Positions 22,746-34,203 are shown, counted from the first letter of the stretch. The stretch is DNA of 64,000 nt from Calliopum simillimum (GCA_951812925.1 OX638368.1:68720569-68784568); one strand, 5' to 3'. Notes: generated from the letters alone by a model not told the origin. Numbers and translations are program-made.

Positions 22746-22975
22746 AAAAAATGTCAACGATTTATGGAAAAAAGCGTTGCCACATGTTTTTTTTTTGTGC
22801 AAAATGTCTACGAAATTGGAAAAAATCAGCGTTCAGATTGGTTGTTTGCGCAAAATGTTAAAGATATGGGAAAGACTTAGCGTTTCCAGATGTTGTTTTT
22901 GTGTAAAATGTCAACGCTCTTGGAAAAACACAGCGTTGCAAACTGGTTATTTCTGAAAATGTCAACGATATTAAA
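22746..22975 (+). repeat. Minisatellite, about 52 bp x 4.5
   Basis: AAAATGTCAACGAT-like starts recur at about 22746, 22800, 22853, 22906 and 22957. Each is followed by TGGAAAAA, then AGCGTT, then a TTGT or TTTTTGTG block. Units differ by 15-25 percent. Open frames through the array (22656-22956) are a product of the repeat and are not called as genes. Confidence 0.75.
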
Positions 22976-23962
22976 ATAAGAAAAGTATCCCTGCAGGAAG
23001 GGGAGTTTCCATTCATGAAATATTCACTACTTCCAGTGCTCCTTCTCCGGAAGGGAGAGAATGGAACTCCCTTCAGATTTACGATAAGGCCCATAAACAG
23101 TGAAAAAAAGAAAGATGGACTTGGATAATATATAACATTTTAAAAAAAAAAAAATTAAAAAAAAGACAGTACTCTTAACAATTAAAAAAGAGAATGAAAA
23201 ACTATGTTATTTTGTGTAGGCGTTGTGCGTTTTTATTATTATAAAATAAGTGTGATACCAATAGAGTTGGTAAAGAACTTGAGACATTTTTTTGGAAACG
23301 TGATAAAGGAACTTTGTTAAAGGTCACTCCTCGTGAATTTTTTGCAGCTAACCTTAAAATCAATCTAGTGTGACTTTGCAAGTTGCAAGGCGCCTTTGTT
23401 TTGTCTATCACATGCTCATGATGTGTTAAATGAACAGTTATAACGCTTGTCGCGCATAATTTCAATTAAGAAAAAATAAAATGGTGAATATTATTACCGT
23501 TCGTGGTTAAAGATATATATAAAAAACATTTTAAAAAAAGCCATTGTTATCGTTCGCGATTAAATAAAAGGCATTTTAATTTTAATTAAAAGTACGAGAA
23601 CATCAGTCTTCCGTGCAGGATTTGGTATCGGCCTTTCGGATATGTGCTGACGGTACACGCTAAGGACTATAAAAAGGATCCAGAGTCTATGATAGTCCTT
23701 TATCGATACTTATGCTGTTCGTAATGTTCAGCATATAAGAAGAAGAAGAAGAATTTTTGCGTTCAAATTAAAAACTTAAAAAACTAATAATAAAAGGACA
23801 AAATCCTATTAAACTGCAAATTCATGAACCATAAAACCAAGGAAACATTATAAACATAAGGATATATAAGACAACAAACAAAACTAAAAAAAAAAACACA
23901 TGTGCGCCAGTAGCGCTCCGTTCCGAAAACTAATATAATATAATAATTTAACAAAAGGGTTC
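22976..23962. other. Intergenic DNA
   Basis: No supported gene. It contains A-rich tracts (23140-23200), a (GAA)n run at about 23739-23752, and a GC-richer block at 23600-23700 that was checked for a tRNA fold without finding A and B boxes in order. Confidence 0.4.
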
Positions 23963-24310
23963 TCACGGAAACAAAGAAAAAATGCTAAAAATTGGTTTAC
24001 AAAAAAGGTAACTTAAGTGTGGCAGCCGAGCACTCTGCCAACCTCCCCATTTGGAAACGAAGCCACATTCCATATCAGGTTCATTCACCTGCAACAGCTC
24101 GCATATATAATTCTGGACTGATTGAGCTAGGAATCTCAAAACCGACGAAATCATTTTCCGCTGTTCCTTTGATAGCATCAGGCATAGAGTAGACATCAGG
24201 TGCAAATTCTTCTGCTTCTTTTGGTAATTCAAAATGCTTTTTACAAATAATTTTTGCATGATTTCATTTCGATTGGTCATGTCGCTGGAGTTTGAAAATA
24301 TTGCATTCAA
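23963..24310 (-). pseudogene. Coding-like fragment of unknown origin
   Basis: A 115-codon minus-strand frame starting MNAIFSNSSDMTNRNEIMQK has fairly balanced composition. From about 24235 another minus frame is equally protein-like (ELPKEAEEFAPDVYSM, DFVGFEIPSSISPELYMRA) and ends at TGA. The pattern fits a decayed gene with a frameshift, perhaps of a transposon, but no domain was recognised. It could also be chance. Confidence 0.2.
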
Positions 24311-24531
24311 AAATCAATATGCATCTAAAAGCGGCTAAAAGATAAAATTCTTGTTGGAATTTTATTGAAATATTTTTTCAATTTCAAACAATATTTTGCG
24401 TCAAAGCTAGTATTTGTCAAATTTGTTTAGATGTATTTTTGGTTTGTATCTTTGATAATGATAAAAGTGAGCTAGTCAAGTGTGAAATTGGAAATTATTT
24501 AAGAGCCGCTTAAGCTGCGAAATTGAAAATG

Positions 24532-24898
24532 TAACGAAGAGACGCAAAGAAGCACTGGAGCAATTTTTTGGAGTTTGAATTAGCCATAGACGGTAGCTTT
24601 GACGAATTTAAAAATTGAACAGCAGTGGAATTCAATCAAAAAATCTATTTATATCCCTTGGTTGAATTACGCTGCTTTTCAAATTCTAAATTCGTCAAAG
24701 CTACCGTCTATGGCTAAGTGCTGGTTCACACGACAAACTAAATTGTCGGGCGATAGTACTTTTTGTAGGCAAGCGGTGAATAGCGGTCCCTCCGCTTGTC
24801 TATAAATTGTACTTTCGCCCGATAATTTAGTCGTGTGTGTGAACCAGCTCTAGTACAAACTCCAAAAAATTGCTCCAGTACTTCTTTACATCTCTTCT
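24532..24898. repeat. Foldback element, copy 2 (with nested MITE)
   Basis: It has the same arms as 16229-16522: AACGAAGAGACGCAAAGAAG, GGAGTTTGAATTAGCC, GCTTTGACGAATTTAAAA and then their inverted counterparts. The right arm is split by a 133-bp insertion at 24717-24849; the pre-insertion order is restored by joining GGCTA to GTACAAACTCC. Confidence 0.8.
24717..24849. mobile_element. 133-bp MITE nested in foldback copy 2
   Basis: It starts AGTGCTGGTTCACACGAC and ends GTGTGTGAACCAGCT, with long imperfect inverted repeats (AAATTGTCGGGCGATAGTAC against GTACTTTCGCCCGATAATTT). It is flanked by CTA on both sides (24714-24716, 24850-24852), a 2-3 bp TA-containing target duplication. A third, diverged end is at 27895-27945. 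Confidence 0.8.
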
Positions 24899-24900
24899 AA

Positions 24901-25690
24901 TAGCCCCTTTTACATTATCAGTGTAGCCATCAAACTGGCCATCAATATGTCATATCGAGTTTGTGCTTACATGTTCATAATATTTAGTGTTGTTTTGTAC
25001 GCCAAAGAGGAAACAAAGCAACAACGGATGCAATTTTTGTGATAGAAATTGATATGCTGACGGAAATAACAGAAATAAATTAATAAAAAACTGTGGAAAT
25101 ATCAAAATTTACACCATAAATTTATTTAAATGGGTCCACAGCAACAATTTGTCATTTCCGAACCCACTTTATCACCAACAATATGGGTTTTGGCCGTTTA
25201 TTAAAATTTTTTTAATGAAATCTTTTTTTTTTAAATTAAAACTAATAGCCTTTGATAACAATAATAACAATCAGGTTTCAGTAAATTGATTTTGTCCCAG
25301 TCAAAAAATTAAAAGGTTCTCTTGCATTTCCCATTAAGCTTCAGCGAAAACCAAAATCAATAAACTATCCGTTTTTGATTAAAAACAAATCATATATGCA
25401 AGCCAATTTCATTTCCGCACGATGTGTACCTGTTGAAATCATTTCTTAACTGACTAAAAGTGTACTGAAAAATTTTCATTGCGTTTACACAGTCAACCTA
25501 CCCATCAATAAAGTCATCAATACAGCAGAAAGTCCAAAAATTTTGTTTTTCGGCAATCAGATTGTCAATACAGATTGACATTAACAGTTTCTCATCAATC
25601 TGCATACCATACATTCTCAGATTGATGAAAAAAAGTGAACTTGGCATCATTGGCATATTGATGGCTAGATTGTTAATGTAAAATGGCCTA
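24901..25690. mobile_element. MITE with 33-bp TIRs upstream of RPA12
   Basis: The left end TAGCCCCTTTTACATTATCA and on to GTAGCCATCAA matches the reverse complement of the right end (TAGGCCATTTTACATTAACA and on to CTAGCCATCAA) at about 27 of 33 positions. The interior has several ATCAAT/ATTGAT motifs and no coding. TA at both edges may be the target duplication (Tc1/mariner-like MITE). Confidence 0.6.
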
Positions 25691-25756
25691 ATGTAAGCAC
25701 GAACTCGGTCTGGCATTTGATGAGTATATTGATTGTTTAAATACCCCTATTGGTTG

Positions 25757-25764
25757 TATAAAAG
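25757..25764 (+). promoter_or_regulatory. Candidate TATA box of RPA12
   Basis: TATAAAAG lies 46 bp before the RPA12 start codon and only about 66 bp after the MITE end. The position would give a very short 5' UTR, which suits a small housekeeping gene. No initiator was identified. Confidence 0.4.
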
Positions 25765-25802
25765 AGTGCACATGGTTGAATCTTTTTTACAGCGCGTTCT
25801 TC

Positions 25803-26293
25803 ATGGAGGATTTCAAATCGTGCCCTTGTTTTTGCCCCATCTGTGGTTCTATATTTCCTAGTTTAAAGTTGAAGGGAAATATTTTATGCTATAACTGTAA
25901 AACAGAATTTAGTCCGGATTGTAAGTACACGTACACAAATTGAATAGAAACAAAATTCTAACCACATCCATATATACATATATAGTATTTGGCGAATATA
26001 CCATGGAATATTCTATACACTTTAACTCCATTGATCTTGAATTTGTTAACAAAACAAAGCCAATTGTAAAAATTGAAGAAGCTGAAGGCCCGATCGTTGA
26101 AAGGAAATGCTCAAAATGTGGTCATGAAAATATGTCGTATGCGACTCTTCAGTTGCGATCTGCCGACGAAGGCCAAACTGTTTTTTTCACATGCATTTCC
26201 TGCAAGTAAGTGTCATTTTAAAAGTATATATGTATGTCCTTAAGATAATTGTGTTTTTCATCTTTAAGATACAAGGAGGCTGAGAATTCTTAA
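25803..26293 (+). CDS. Polr1H: RNA polymerase I subunit RPA12 (POLR1H/ZNRD1)
   Basis: Three exons (25803-25920, 25986-26205, 26269-26293), joined by introns of 65 and 63 bp with GTAAGT donors and TAG/AAG acceptors, give 120 residues. The N-terminal zinc ribbon reads CFCPICGSI then CYNC. The C-terminal TFIIS-type ribbon reads CSKCGH, then the acidic tip QLRSADEGQTVFFTC, then CISCKYKEAENS at the end. The RSADEGQTVF loop is the diagnostic RPA12/TFIIS hairpin reaching the polymerase active site; in Pol I it supports RNA cleavage and termination. The length matches the usual 120-126 residues. The start is the first ATG before the first zinc ribbon. An unspliced reading would stop just after exon 2, so the last intron is required for the conserved YKE tail. 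The gene looks intact. Confidence 0.95.
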
Positions 26294-26920
26294 CGATAAT
26301 GAGAAATGGAGCATTTTTTCAGGATATTCAGTTACATAGAAAGCGGATCTGGATCAAAAGATGTTTCAAAAAGATATAATTGGAGAATAAGTTTTAAATC
26401 TGAGTTTTCGGAAACTTGCCCTGTTACTTCGAAAAAACAGTTATTTTTTCCAAAAAAAAAATTACGATTTATCTAATATTAACATATTGGTTTCTAACAT
26501 AAACTTGGCATTTCCGACACGAACCAAAGCTTTCAGTTTCTATTTTGGTCGCCAGATTACGAAACTAATCAGTAGCAAGCAAAAACACATAGTAGTAAAG
26601 CCATCGGTCCATTCAGTACGTCAGGTCGTTTTTTTCGGCTGACAGCTAAGTTAAAAATATGAGTATATCAAGTGCGACCCAATCAGTACGTCAACGCAAC
26701 GTACGAAATTTGCCCAACTTTCGACATGCGTCGTGATTTGACAATCGTTAAATATATTTATTTTCAATTTCATTCGTTTTTTTTTTCCTTGTCGTATCTC
26801 TTATTTTTTGAAAAAAATTGGAATAAAAAACTATTGGAGTTGTGCAAGTGCAAAACTAAAATTTTTATTTTTATAAAATTATTGTTTTTATAAATTTATC
26901 ATGTTGATGCATTCCTGCTC
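26294..26920. other. Convergent 3' regions of RPA12 and Noa36
   Basis: The two genes end 627 bp apart, tail to tail. AATAAA on the plus strand at 26822 and AATAAA on the minus strand near 26866 could serve RPA12 and Noa36 respectively. CAGTACGTCA occurs twice (about 26615 and 26686). No gene. Confidence 0.5.
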
Positions 26921-27844
<924 letters not shown>

Positions 27845-27894
27845 TTATTCCTAAAAATTAATTATATATGCAGTGTTGCCGAAATAATACAATT

Positions 27895-27945
27895 GTAGGT
27901 ACTGGTTCTCACGGCAGACAAAACAGTCGGGCAATAATTCTATTC
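27895..27945 (+). repeat. Diverged end of the 24717-type MITE
   Basis: GTACTGGTTCTCACGGCAGA then AACAGTCGGGCAATA resembles the left half of the 133-bp MITE (GTGCTGGTTCACACGAC...ATTGTCGGGCGATA). The other end is not seen. It sits about 95 bp upstream of the Noa36 start codon. Confidence 0.5.
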
Positions 27946-28515
27946 TCCATTACTGCATATGCTTATCAGTGCTGTCGTTTACACTTCAATTGAAGTGTTT
28001 TGCTCCTTTTTTATCAAAAACACTTCGCCACTTCCCCTTCACTTCACTGTTCTTGAATACAAAATTTACCTTAACATTTGTCTATTCTTTTTATGAGAGT
28101 TCAGAAACATACTTTTTTGTATGCCCGAGGCCTGCCCTGACTGAAAAGTAATTTGTATTTTCAATATATCAAGCGAACAAAGCAAAATTTCGAAATACTT
28201 CACAAGAAACTTTTTGTAGAAAATTAAATTTGCCATCGAAATAGTTAATAGACCAAAAAAAGAAAGCAAAAATTTCGAATTCTTGTGTTTTTTACTCTTT
28301 TGTCTATAACTGTTTTAGGGTCAGAGATAGGTAAAGTTATAGCAGAATATCATATAAGTAGATAAAATTTCCTTTAAAACGCTTCATTATAAAATTTTTA
28401 GGTGAAAAATTGGCCGAAATATGGCTACTCGAACATTTAAATTTTTTAAATACTTAGAATCATTCAAAGAATACGTTAAATTTTTGGGTAGGGGAATGTT
28501 GTATAGGTTGAGACG
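27946..28515. other. Non-coding stretch 5' of Noa36
   Basis: AT-rich, no gene. A short palindromic CACTTCAATTGAAGTG is at 27980-27995. Confidence 0.45.
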
Positions 28516-29504
28516 CCGTATAAGTTGGGACAGCCGTTTTTCTTGAATTCCCGATTCTGGCGACACTTATGTTTCAACTGTCAAAGTAAAGTCTGTTTAT
28601 AACCTAACGTTTCATGTGCAAAAGATCGAAGAACTCTTGTTGATTATGTCCATACCAACAAAGAGTAAATTGTCATATCAAAAAGATCTTTTAGATAGTT
28701 TCTGCGTGTTCGTAATTTGCCGAATTTAAACCAATTATTTCATGTAAGTGCGTTCAATGTGTCTTGTATTCAGTGTATTTTCATTGCGTGAAAGAGTAAT
28801 TGAAATGTATTGTTGTGGCAAATATTATTTGGGCTTTCACGAAATGGCAACTTTGTAAAGGTTGGGACACTCATGTCGTATAAGTTGGGACAGCCATTTT
28901 TTTTATTCCAAGGCATTGCGATACCATTCAAATTATATTTTTACAATATTTATAACAATTAAAAAGCATTTATTAATGCATTTTTGAAGATTGTGACGCA
29001 TTTATATGCCATGAGTTTGGCAAGTTCACTAACGCACGAAAACCGATCGTGGAATTACCGATTTCAAAGCGTTGGTCTCAGAGATCAAGGAAATAAAATT
29101 GGCTAAGGCATTCGATCCACCAGAAAAGCTTATAAAATCCCAAAAAACAGTTTGACGAGGTATACCCAAAAAGTGAATGATAAAATTAAAGACATTTCAA
29201 CCATTGATTGACGATGCATTGTTAAAGCTGGTTAAAAGAGTTGCTTCGCACGCCAATATGTTGATGGTATCTTGTGTCTCGCACAAGAAGTACCTTATAT
29301 AAAATATGCGGAACAGTTTCTTCACCTGTACAAACTGCGAATCATATTAGGCGGAATGATATATTTTTACCCAAATTGTTTCTTTGAAACATGACGTTTC
29401 AATAAATATTCTAAATAAATATTCTAAATAAAAATAATACCATGCAGATTAACTTAACTTTTTGGCTTACTTTGTGATTTTTGAAAGTGTCCCAACTTAT
29501 ACGG
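28516..29504 (+). mobile_element. pogo-like DNA transposon remnant
   Basis: CCGTATAAGTTGGGACA at 28516 is repeated exactly, inverted, at about 29489-29505, forming 17-bp TIRs. Extra direct copies or near copies lie at 28501 (GTATAGGTTGAGACG), 28855 and 28878. Between about 29070 and 29200 the plus strand has scraps like DFKALVSEIKEIKLAKAF and LTRYTQKVNDKIKDIST, which resemble the helix-turn-helix start of pogo/Tigger transposases, in two frames with stops. The catalytic domain is absent. The superfamily is inferred from these scraps. Confidence 0.45.
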
Positions 29505-29777
29505 AAAATTTTTTTCGCCAAAAAAAGTTGTCTTCATTAAAATAGCTATAATACCTTTCTATAAAAAAGTTGTAGCCGATGACCATACCTTTTTATTGGT
29601 TTATTTAAATTTACAATTTTTCCATCCGTTTCAATACCCGAATGACGTCACAATATAATATAATAATTTAATCCATAATATAATATATATACAATAAAAC
29701 AAGCAAACAAAAACCATAAAACAATAACCACAATCCCGTGCATTAATGTATGTGCATGAAAGCAACGACAAATATAT
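29505..29777. other. Spacer between pogo-like remnant and solo LTR
   Basis: AT-rich with an AATATAATAT run (29652-29692); ends in ATATAT (29772-29777), the putative target duplication of the solo LTR. Confidence 0.45.
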
Positions 29778-29839
29778 TGTTGTCACATGTATGCAAACAC
29801 ACAAATAAAAGTACAAACCGGTCGGTCGCGGCTTGCGAT

Positions 29840-29847
29840 TATAAAAG
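29840..29847 (+). promoter_or_regulatory. TATA box of the solo LTR
   Basis: TATAAAAG in a GC-richer neighbourhood (GCGGCTTGCGAT upstream, GCACGACTGC downstream), well placed for LTR transcription starting near 29870. Confidence 0.5.
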
Positions 29848-29980
29848 CACGACTGCAAACACAGAAGGCAGGCAGTCACAGCCGGACAACCGATGCGAAC
29901 ACATCAATTGCCAAGCACTTGATAGAAGTAGCAATCGAAGAATTGTTTAATTGTGTAAAGGCCTCGTATATACTAAATAT

Positions 29981-30728
29981 CTTAGGGTAGTTAGTTTTCA
30001 CGTAGCGGCCTGGAAGATTTATTATAATCTGCCACATAGGCCTCCTGCCACCTTAAGTGACAGAGGCATTATCCTACTGCACTGGACACTTTTTATAGTA
30101 TCCATAAAGTGTACGCAGCAACCAGGAAGACTTATTATAGTCTTCCACTAAGGTTTCCTGGGCACCTTAAGTGACCAGAGCAATTATCTACGGTGCTGGA
30201 CACTTTTTGTAGTATCCTTATAGTAGCCGTAGTCTTAGGGTAGTTAGTTTTCATGTAGCGGCCTGGAAGATTTATTATAATCTGCCCATAGGCCTCCTGG
30301 CACCTTAAGTGACAGAGGCATTATCCTACTGCTCTGGACACTTTTTATAGTATCCATATAGTGTACGTAACAACCAGGAAGACTTATTATAGTCTTTCAC
30401 TAAGGTTTACTGGGCACCTTAAGTGACCAGAGTAATTATCTACGGTGCTGGACACTTTTTATAGTATCCTTATAGTAGCCATAGTCTTAGGGTAGTTAGT
30501 TTTTCACGTAGCGGCCTGGAAGGTTTATTATAATCTGCCGCATAGGCCTCCTGTCACCTCAAGTAACAGAGTCATTATCCTACTGCACTGGACACTTTTT
30601 GTAGTATCCATATAGTGTACATAGCAACCAGGAAGACTTTATTATAGTCTTCCACTAAGGTTTCCTGGGCACCTTAAGTGACCAGAGTGCTGAACACTTT
30701 TTATAGTATCCTTATAGTAGCCGTAGTC
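29981..30728 (+). repeat. Dimeric tandem hairpin array, about 252 bp x 3
   Basis: CTTAGGGTAGTTAGTTTT starts units at 29981, 30234 and 30486 (periods 253 and 252; the last is shortened to about 242). Each unit is itself two related halves of about 125 bp. Half A contains GGAAGATTTATTATAATCTG, half B contains GGAAGACTTATTATAGTCTT followed by CC. Both are hairpins with the loop TATTAT. Each half also has a near-palindromic CACCTTAAGTG and a GGACACT...AGTATCC stem. The array lies within the solo LTR after its TATA box. Confidence 0.85.
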
Positions 30729-31025
30729 ACCAAAATATAATCTCTGGAAAGACTCTTCCATCAGTGCTCCGGCCAAAGTATCAAGAATCCAAGCAAGAAC
30801 AGCATTCACCGAAAGGAGATTCAGCCAGCCGCACGCTCAAAGGGATTAAACTAATATAAATTTTAAATAATTATAATTAATAAATAACATAAAAAATAAA
30901 TAATTTGTGATTGAAAATAAAACTAAATAAAAATATTTTGCAACTAAAAGTTTTGGATTGTCTTTTAGTCTGACCCTGGACACCGCTGACGCCTACCTCA
31001 GCCCAATACCAAAACAATCGTTACA

Positions 31026-33863
31026 ATATATATATAAATTTTTTGACAATCGAAATTGATTATAAGCGAATTATTTTTTTATGTGTTTTTGAAATCTAAG
31101 AAAAAATATGGAATCCAAAAATGTCGCTCGGATCTGGTTTCGGAGGTATAGCCATCGGAAGTTGCGGAAATAGCTTTGCTAAAAATCAATATAAGTCAGA
31201 AACGCCTGTATTGATTTCCAAAATATGGGTGTCTTATTAAAGGTAATATAGTAAGCTACAATACTGACCCAGAGTTTTTTAATATTCGGCTCGTACACAG
31301 AGAGAAAAAAATATTATAAATTCTTTAATTAAATAATCAGAATAATTCCAATATAGCATAAAATCATCCTAAAATACGCCAAACTTGTTCGCAATTCAAG
31401 CTCAAATTTGGGCGTAGTATAAATGTAGATAACTAAGGCCAATTGTACTCACTCCATGCCATTTTGTACTTGTTTACCAAAAAAAAAAAAAAAAAATGAG
31501 GCCATTTTTTCATTAATTCAAGCTCTTTCGTGATTGTTTATCAAAAAATAAATTTATGTATATTCTGCGTGCTTATGATTCTCATTATGACTATGTCACC
31601 TAATGCTTAAATAATTCCTGCTCGACAGCCAAATTGGGTATTTATAATAAAGTATTCTGTATTCTAATGAAATGATACAACAGACCTCTACCACTTAGGC
31701 ATCGCTACGGGCGATCTTAGCTTGTCAAAGATCCTCACACTAACTGTCGTTGTTTTATGTCAGTACACTTGATGCTATCAGCTGTTGTTATTGCAAATAT
31801 TTCTTAATTGTTATGTTGGTTGCACTCTCAAATTAGGTTTTGAGACATGTAGCGTCGGTTGTTGTTTATTGCAAATTTAGAAGTTCGTATTAATTGAATA
31901 ACGTTGTTGTAGAAGAGTCGAAAGAAGAATATGGTTATCTGCGGATAAAAGAAGAAGTGTATTATAAAAAGACATTGAAAAGAATAGAATTAGAGGTAAG
32001 ATTGATAAATTTTAAAAGAAAGAAGAACTAATATGATAAATGTAAATAATAATAACTATAGTAAAATAAAATGACTAAGAAATGTGTAAATAAATAACTT
32101 AAATGATGAATGGAAAGTGTTATGCTGTTTTCATATAAAAGAAGAAAGCCTACAAATCCTACATACATATAAAAGTAACCGCTCAGACGATATTCAATAA
32201 AAACCAGTTTTTCTAGAGTGACACTTAAATATCCGTTTCTATACCGCCCCCTCAAAAGACTAAATAAATAAAAAAAACCCTTAAAAATTTCAGCCGCCTA
32301 TCTCAGCTCCAATAATATTCTTTGGAAAAATTGGCCATACCACACCATACAAGGAAAGGTAAAGCAACGGACAATATGGTTGTCTTTATAAAAAAATTAA
32401 ATTTTTTTTATATATTTAATTTTCTTTATGAACGTTTTTACTGTATCAGCTATAACTGGACTACTGCATGGAATAAAAAAATGATACATGTGAAAAGTAG
32501 ATCATTTACTTAGTAATTAATGATTAATTCAAAATTTGTAGTGACACGATAGGGAAGAAAAAAGTTGATTAACATTTTTTTATGAAAATTCTCTTGTATT
32601 TCGTATCGGAAAAAAGAAGTGTCTTGGGGCGCGTCTTAGAGTTGAGATAGAGAGCTGATATTTTCAGGCGATATTTTTTTAATCAATTCCGAGTATTTTG
32701 AGGGGGTGGCACGTCCAAAATTTCGGAAAGTGTGTTTTAAACTGTCACCCTAATGGGTACACAAATTGTTGATTTTTTGTAGATCTCATGATTCTGCACA
32801 AGACAGGTCCTGTTACTTTTTATCGGTCGACACACGGTTTCGGTGATATTCTTCAAAAACTTTATCTGTTTTTGAAAAATATTTTATAAACAATTACTCG
32901 CACGGAATAAAAAAATCGGTTTGTAGAAAATATAATTTTCTATAAAAAAGTCTCATCACTTTTTTCGTATAATTGCTCAATCAAGAGTTGTTGAATCTTA
33001 AAAAGTGAAACATATTGACAGACACTGGAATGTAGCATTTACTCGTCACAAATTTTCAACACTTTTTAAATTTGCCCATCTCCTAAACCACAAGCTGACC
33101 GTCAACAATTCCATCACTATTTTATCGGAAGCTTCTTGTGCTACATAATTGCACCATGACATTTTTCTGTAACCCTTAGCGAGATAATTGCAAAAAAAAA
33201 AAACTGATTTTTGCGACGTTTGAGCCTGAATTACATTTTATGCTCACTTGACTTTGCAATGGACTTTTCGAGCCGTTTATAATGAAAGTGCGACAAATCC
33301 AAAATGAGGCAAATTTCACCTGACGAATATTCGCTATCAAAATTAAAACACACAAGAGTACAAGGTGCGCCATCTTTTATGACGGTATGTAAACATCAAA
33401 TAACTTTGACATTTCTCATCCGATTGATTTGGTTGTACGTGTCACTTCAGTACAATTTTAACCATGAATCGAATTTTTACATTCCGAATATGAAAAAATA
33501 TCAGAAAATATATAATTAACTCATAAATAATTTTTTACTTACCTCCGTTTTCTACATAAAATACCAAAAATCGTCAAAGTCGGCCTAAAAAATGATGTTT
33601 TCCAAATTTGTGTCCATGAAATTAGTTGCTATTTTCCCTTTTTTTTTTAGTACTTCCCAACATCGAAAAGAGTTGAAAATCGGCACACATTACGGCCAAG
33701 ATATTTTTTATGGAAATATTATAAATTCAAAACCAAATCTTTTAAAATGTTGGTGCTATAGAATAGAATTTAGGGAGATAAATGAGAAAAAACGCCAAAT
33801 TCTGCAAAACATTTTGGAAAAAAAAAAAATGGTCACTCCATATTTCTAGCAAACTTTTTTTAT
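31026..33863. other. Intergenic DNA with diverged repeat
   Basis: No gene supported. A18 run at about 31479-31496. A purine-rich stretch at 31920-32010 (EESKEEYGYLRIKEE in one frame) ends at GTAAG but has no partner exon. 32760-33000 is distantly like the foldback arms at 35265-36905 (CTGTTACTTTTTATCG and GTTTGTAGAAAATATAATTT blocks). Confidence 0.4.
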
Positions 33864-33867
33864 TTAA

Positions 33868-34199
33868 CCCTTTCGACCCGAAAAAAAACTGTGGGGTACA
33901 CAATATTTGTGATAGGTTAACCCTAGAAACTAAATTTAAGTAAAATGGCTTATCGTCTCTAAATTCAAATTTTCACCGCCAGAGGCTCTTCCGGTCTATA
34001 CTCTCAAAAGATGTTTTGGATTTGAATTTTCGGGATACAATGTCCTTGGAGTGGTTATAAGAAAAAACAGTGGTTACTAAAAATTGCATTATTTTTATTA
34101 ATTCAATCAATTTAAGTGGCGTTAATAACCGAGCTATATTATTCAAAAGTATTTGTTCAAAAATTTTTGGGATATATTGTCCCAGTCGGGTCGAAAGGG
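33868..34199. mobile_element. piggyBac-type MITE (TTAA-flanked)
   Basis: TTAA at 33864-33867 and 34200-34203 brackets CCCTTTCGACCCGA ... TCGGGTCGAAAGGG, a perfect 14-bp TIR. TTAA target choice with CCC-starting TIRs is the piggyBac hallmark. It is 332 bp and has no coding, so it is non-autonomous. A subterminal CTGTGGGGTACACAATAT is echoed as CTGGGACAATAT in inverted orientation. Confidence 0.85.
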
Positions 34200-34203
34200 T
34201 TAA

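Larger units (their letters stand above)
29778..31025 (+). mobile_element. Solo LTR (about 1.25 kb)
   Basis: It starts TGTTGTCACATG and ends ATCGTTACA, i.e. TG...CA, and is flanked by ATATAT on both sides (29772-29777, 31026-31031), though that sequence is low in complexity. A TATAAAAG box (29840) is followed about 30 bp later by CAGTCACAGCC, and several AATAAA signals lie at 30880-30945, as expected for U3-R-U5 on the plus strand. No primer site or polypurine tract adjoins, so it is a solo LTR. The family was not identified. A tandem array fills the middle. Confidence 0.6.

Noticed and set aside
22656..22956. Two frames with repeated NVYEIGKN / VKDMGKT-like words
   Set aside because: Produced by translation of the 52-bp minisatellite.
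23600..23700. GC-richer block tested as tRNA or small RNA gene
   Set aside because: No paired stems in tRNA order and no A/B boxes.
29750..30151. Three short frames near the solo LTR
   Set aside because: They lie over the LTR promoter and tandem hairpin array and change frame with each unit.
29981..30728. Regular repeats as a CRISPR array
   Set aside because: Units of 252 bp without unique spacers, in a eukaryotic LTR; a tandem repeat, not CRISPR.
31920..32010. Purine-rich exon-like stretch ending at GTAAG
   Set aside because: No matching acceptor or downstream exon; Glu/Lys-rich reading is expected from purine-rich DNA.
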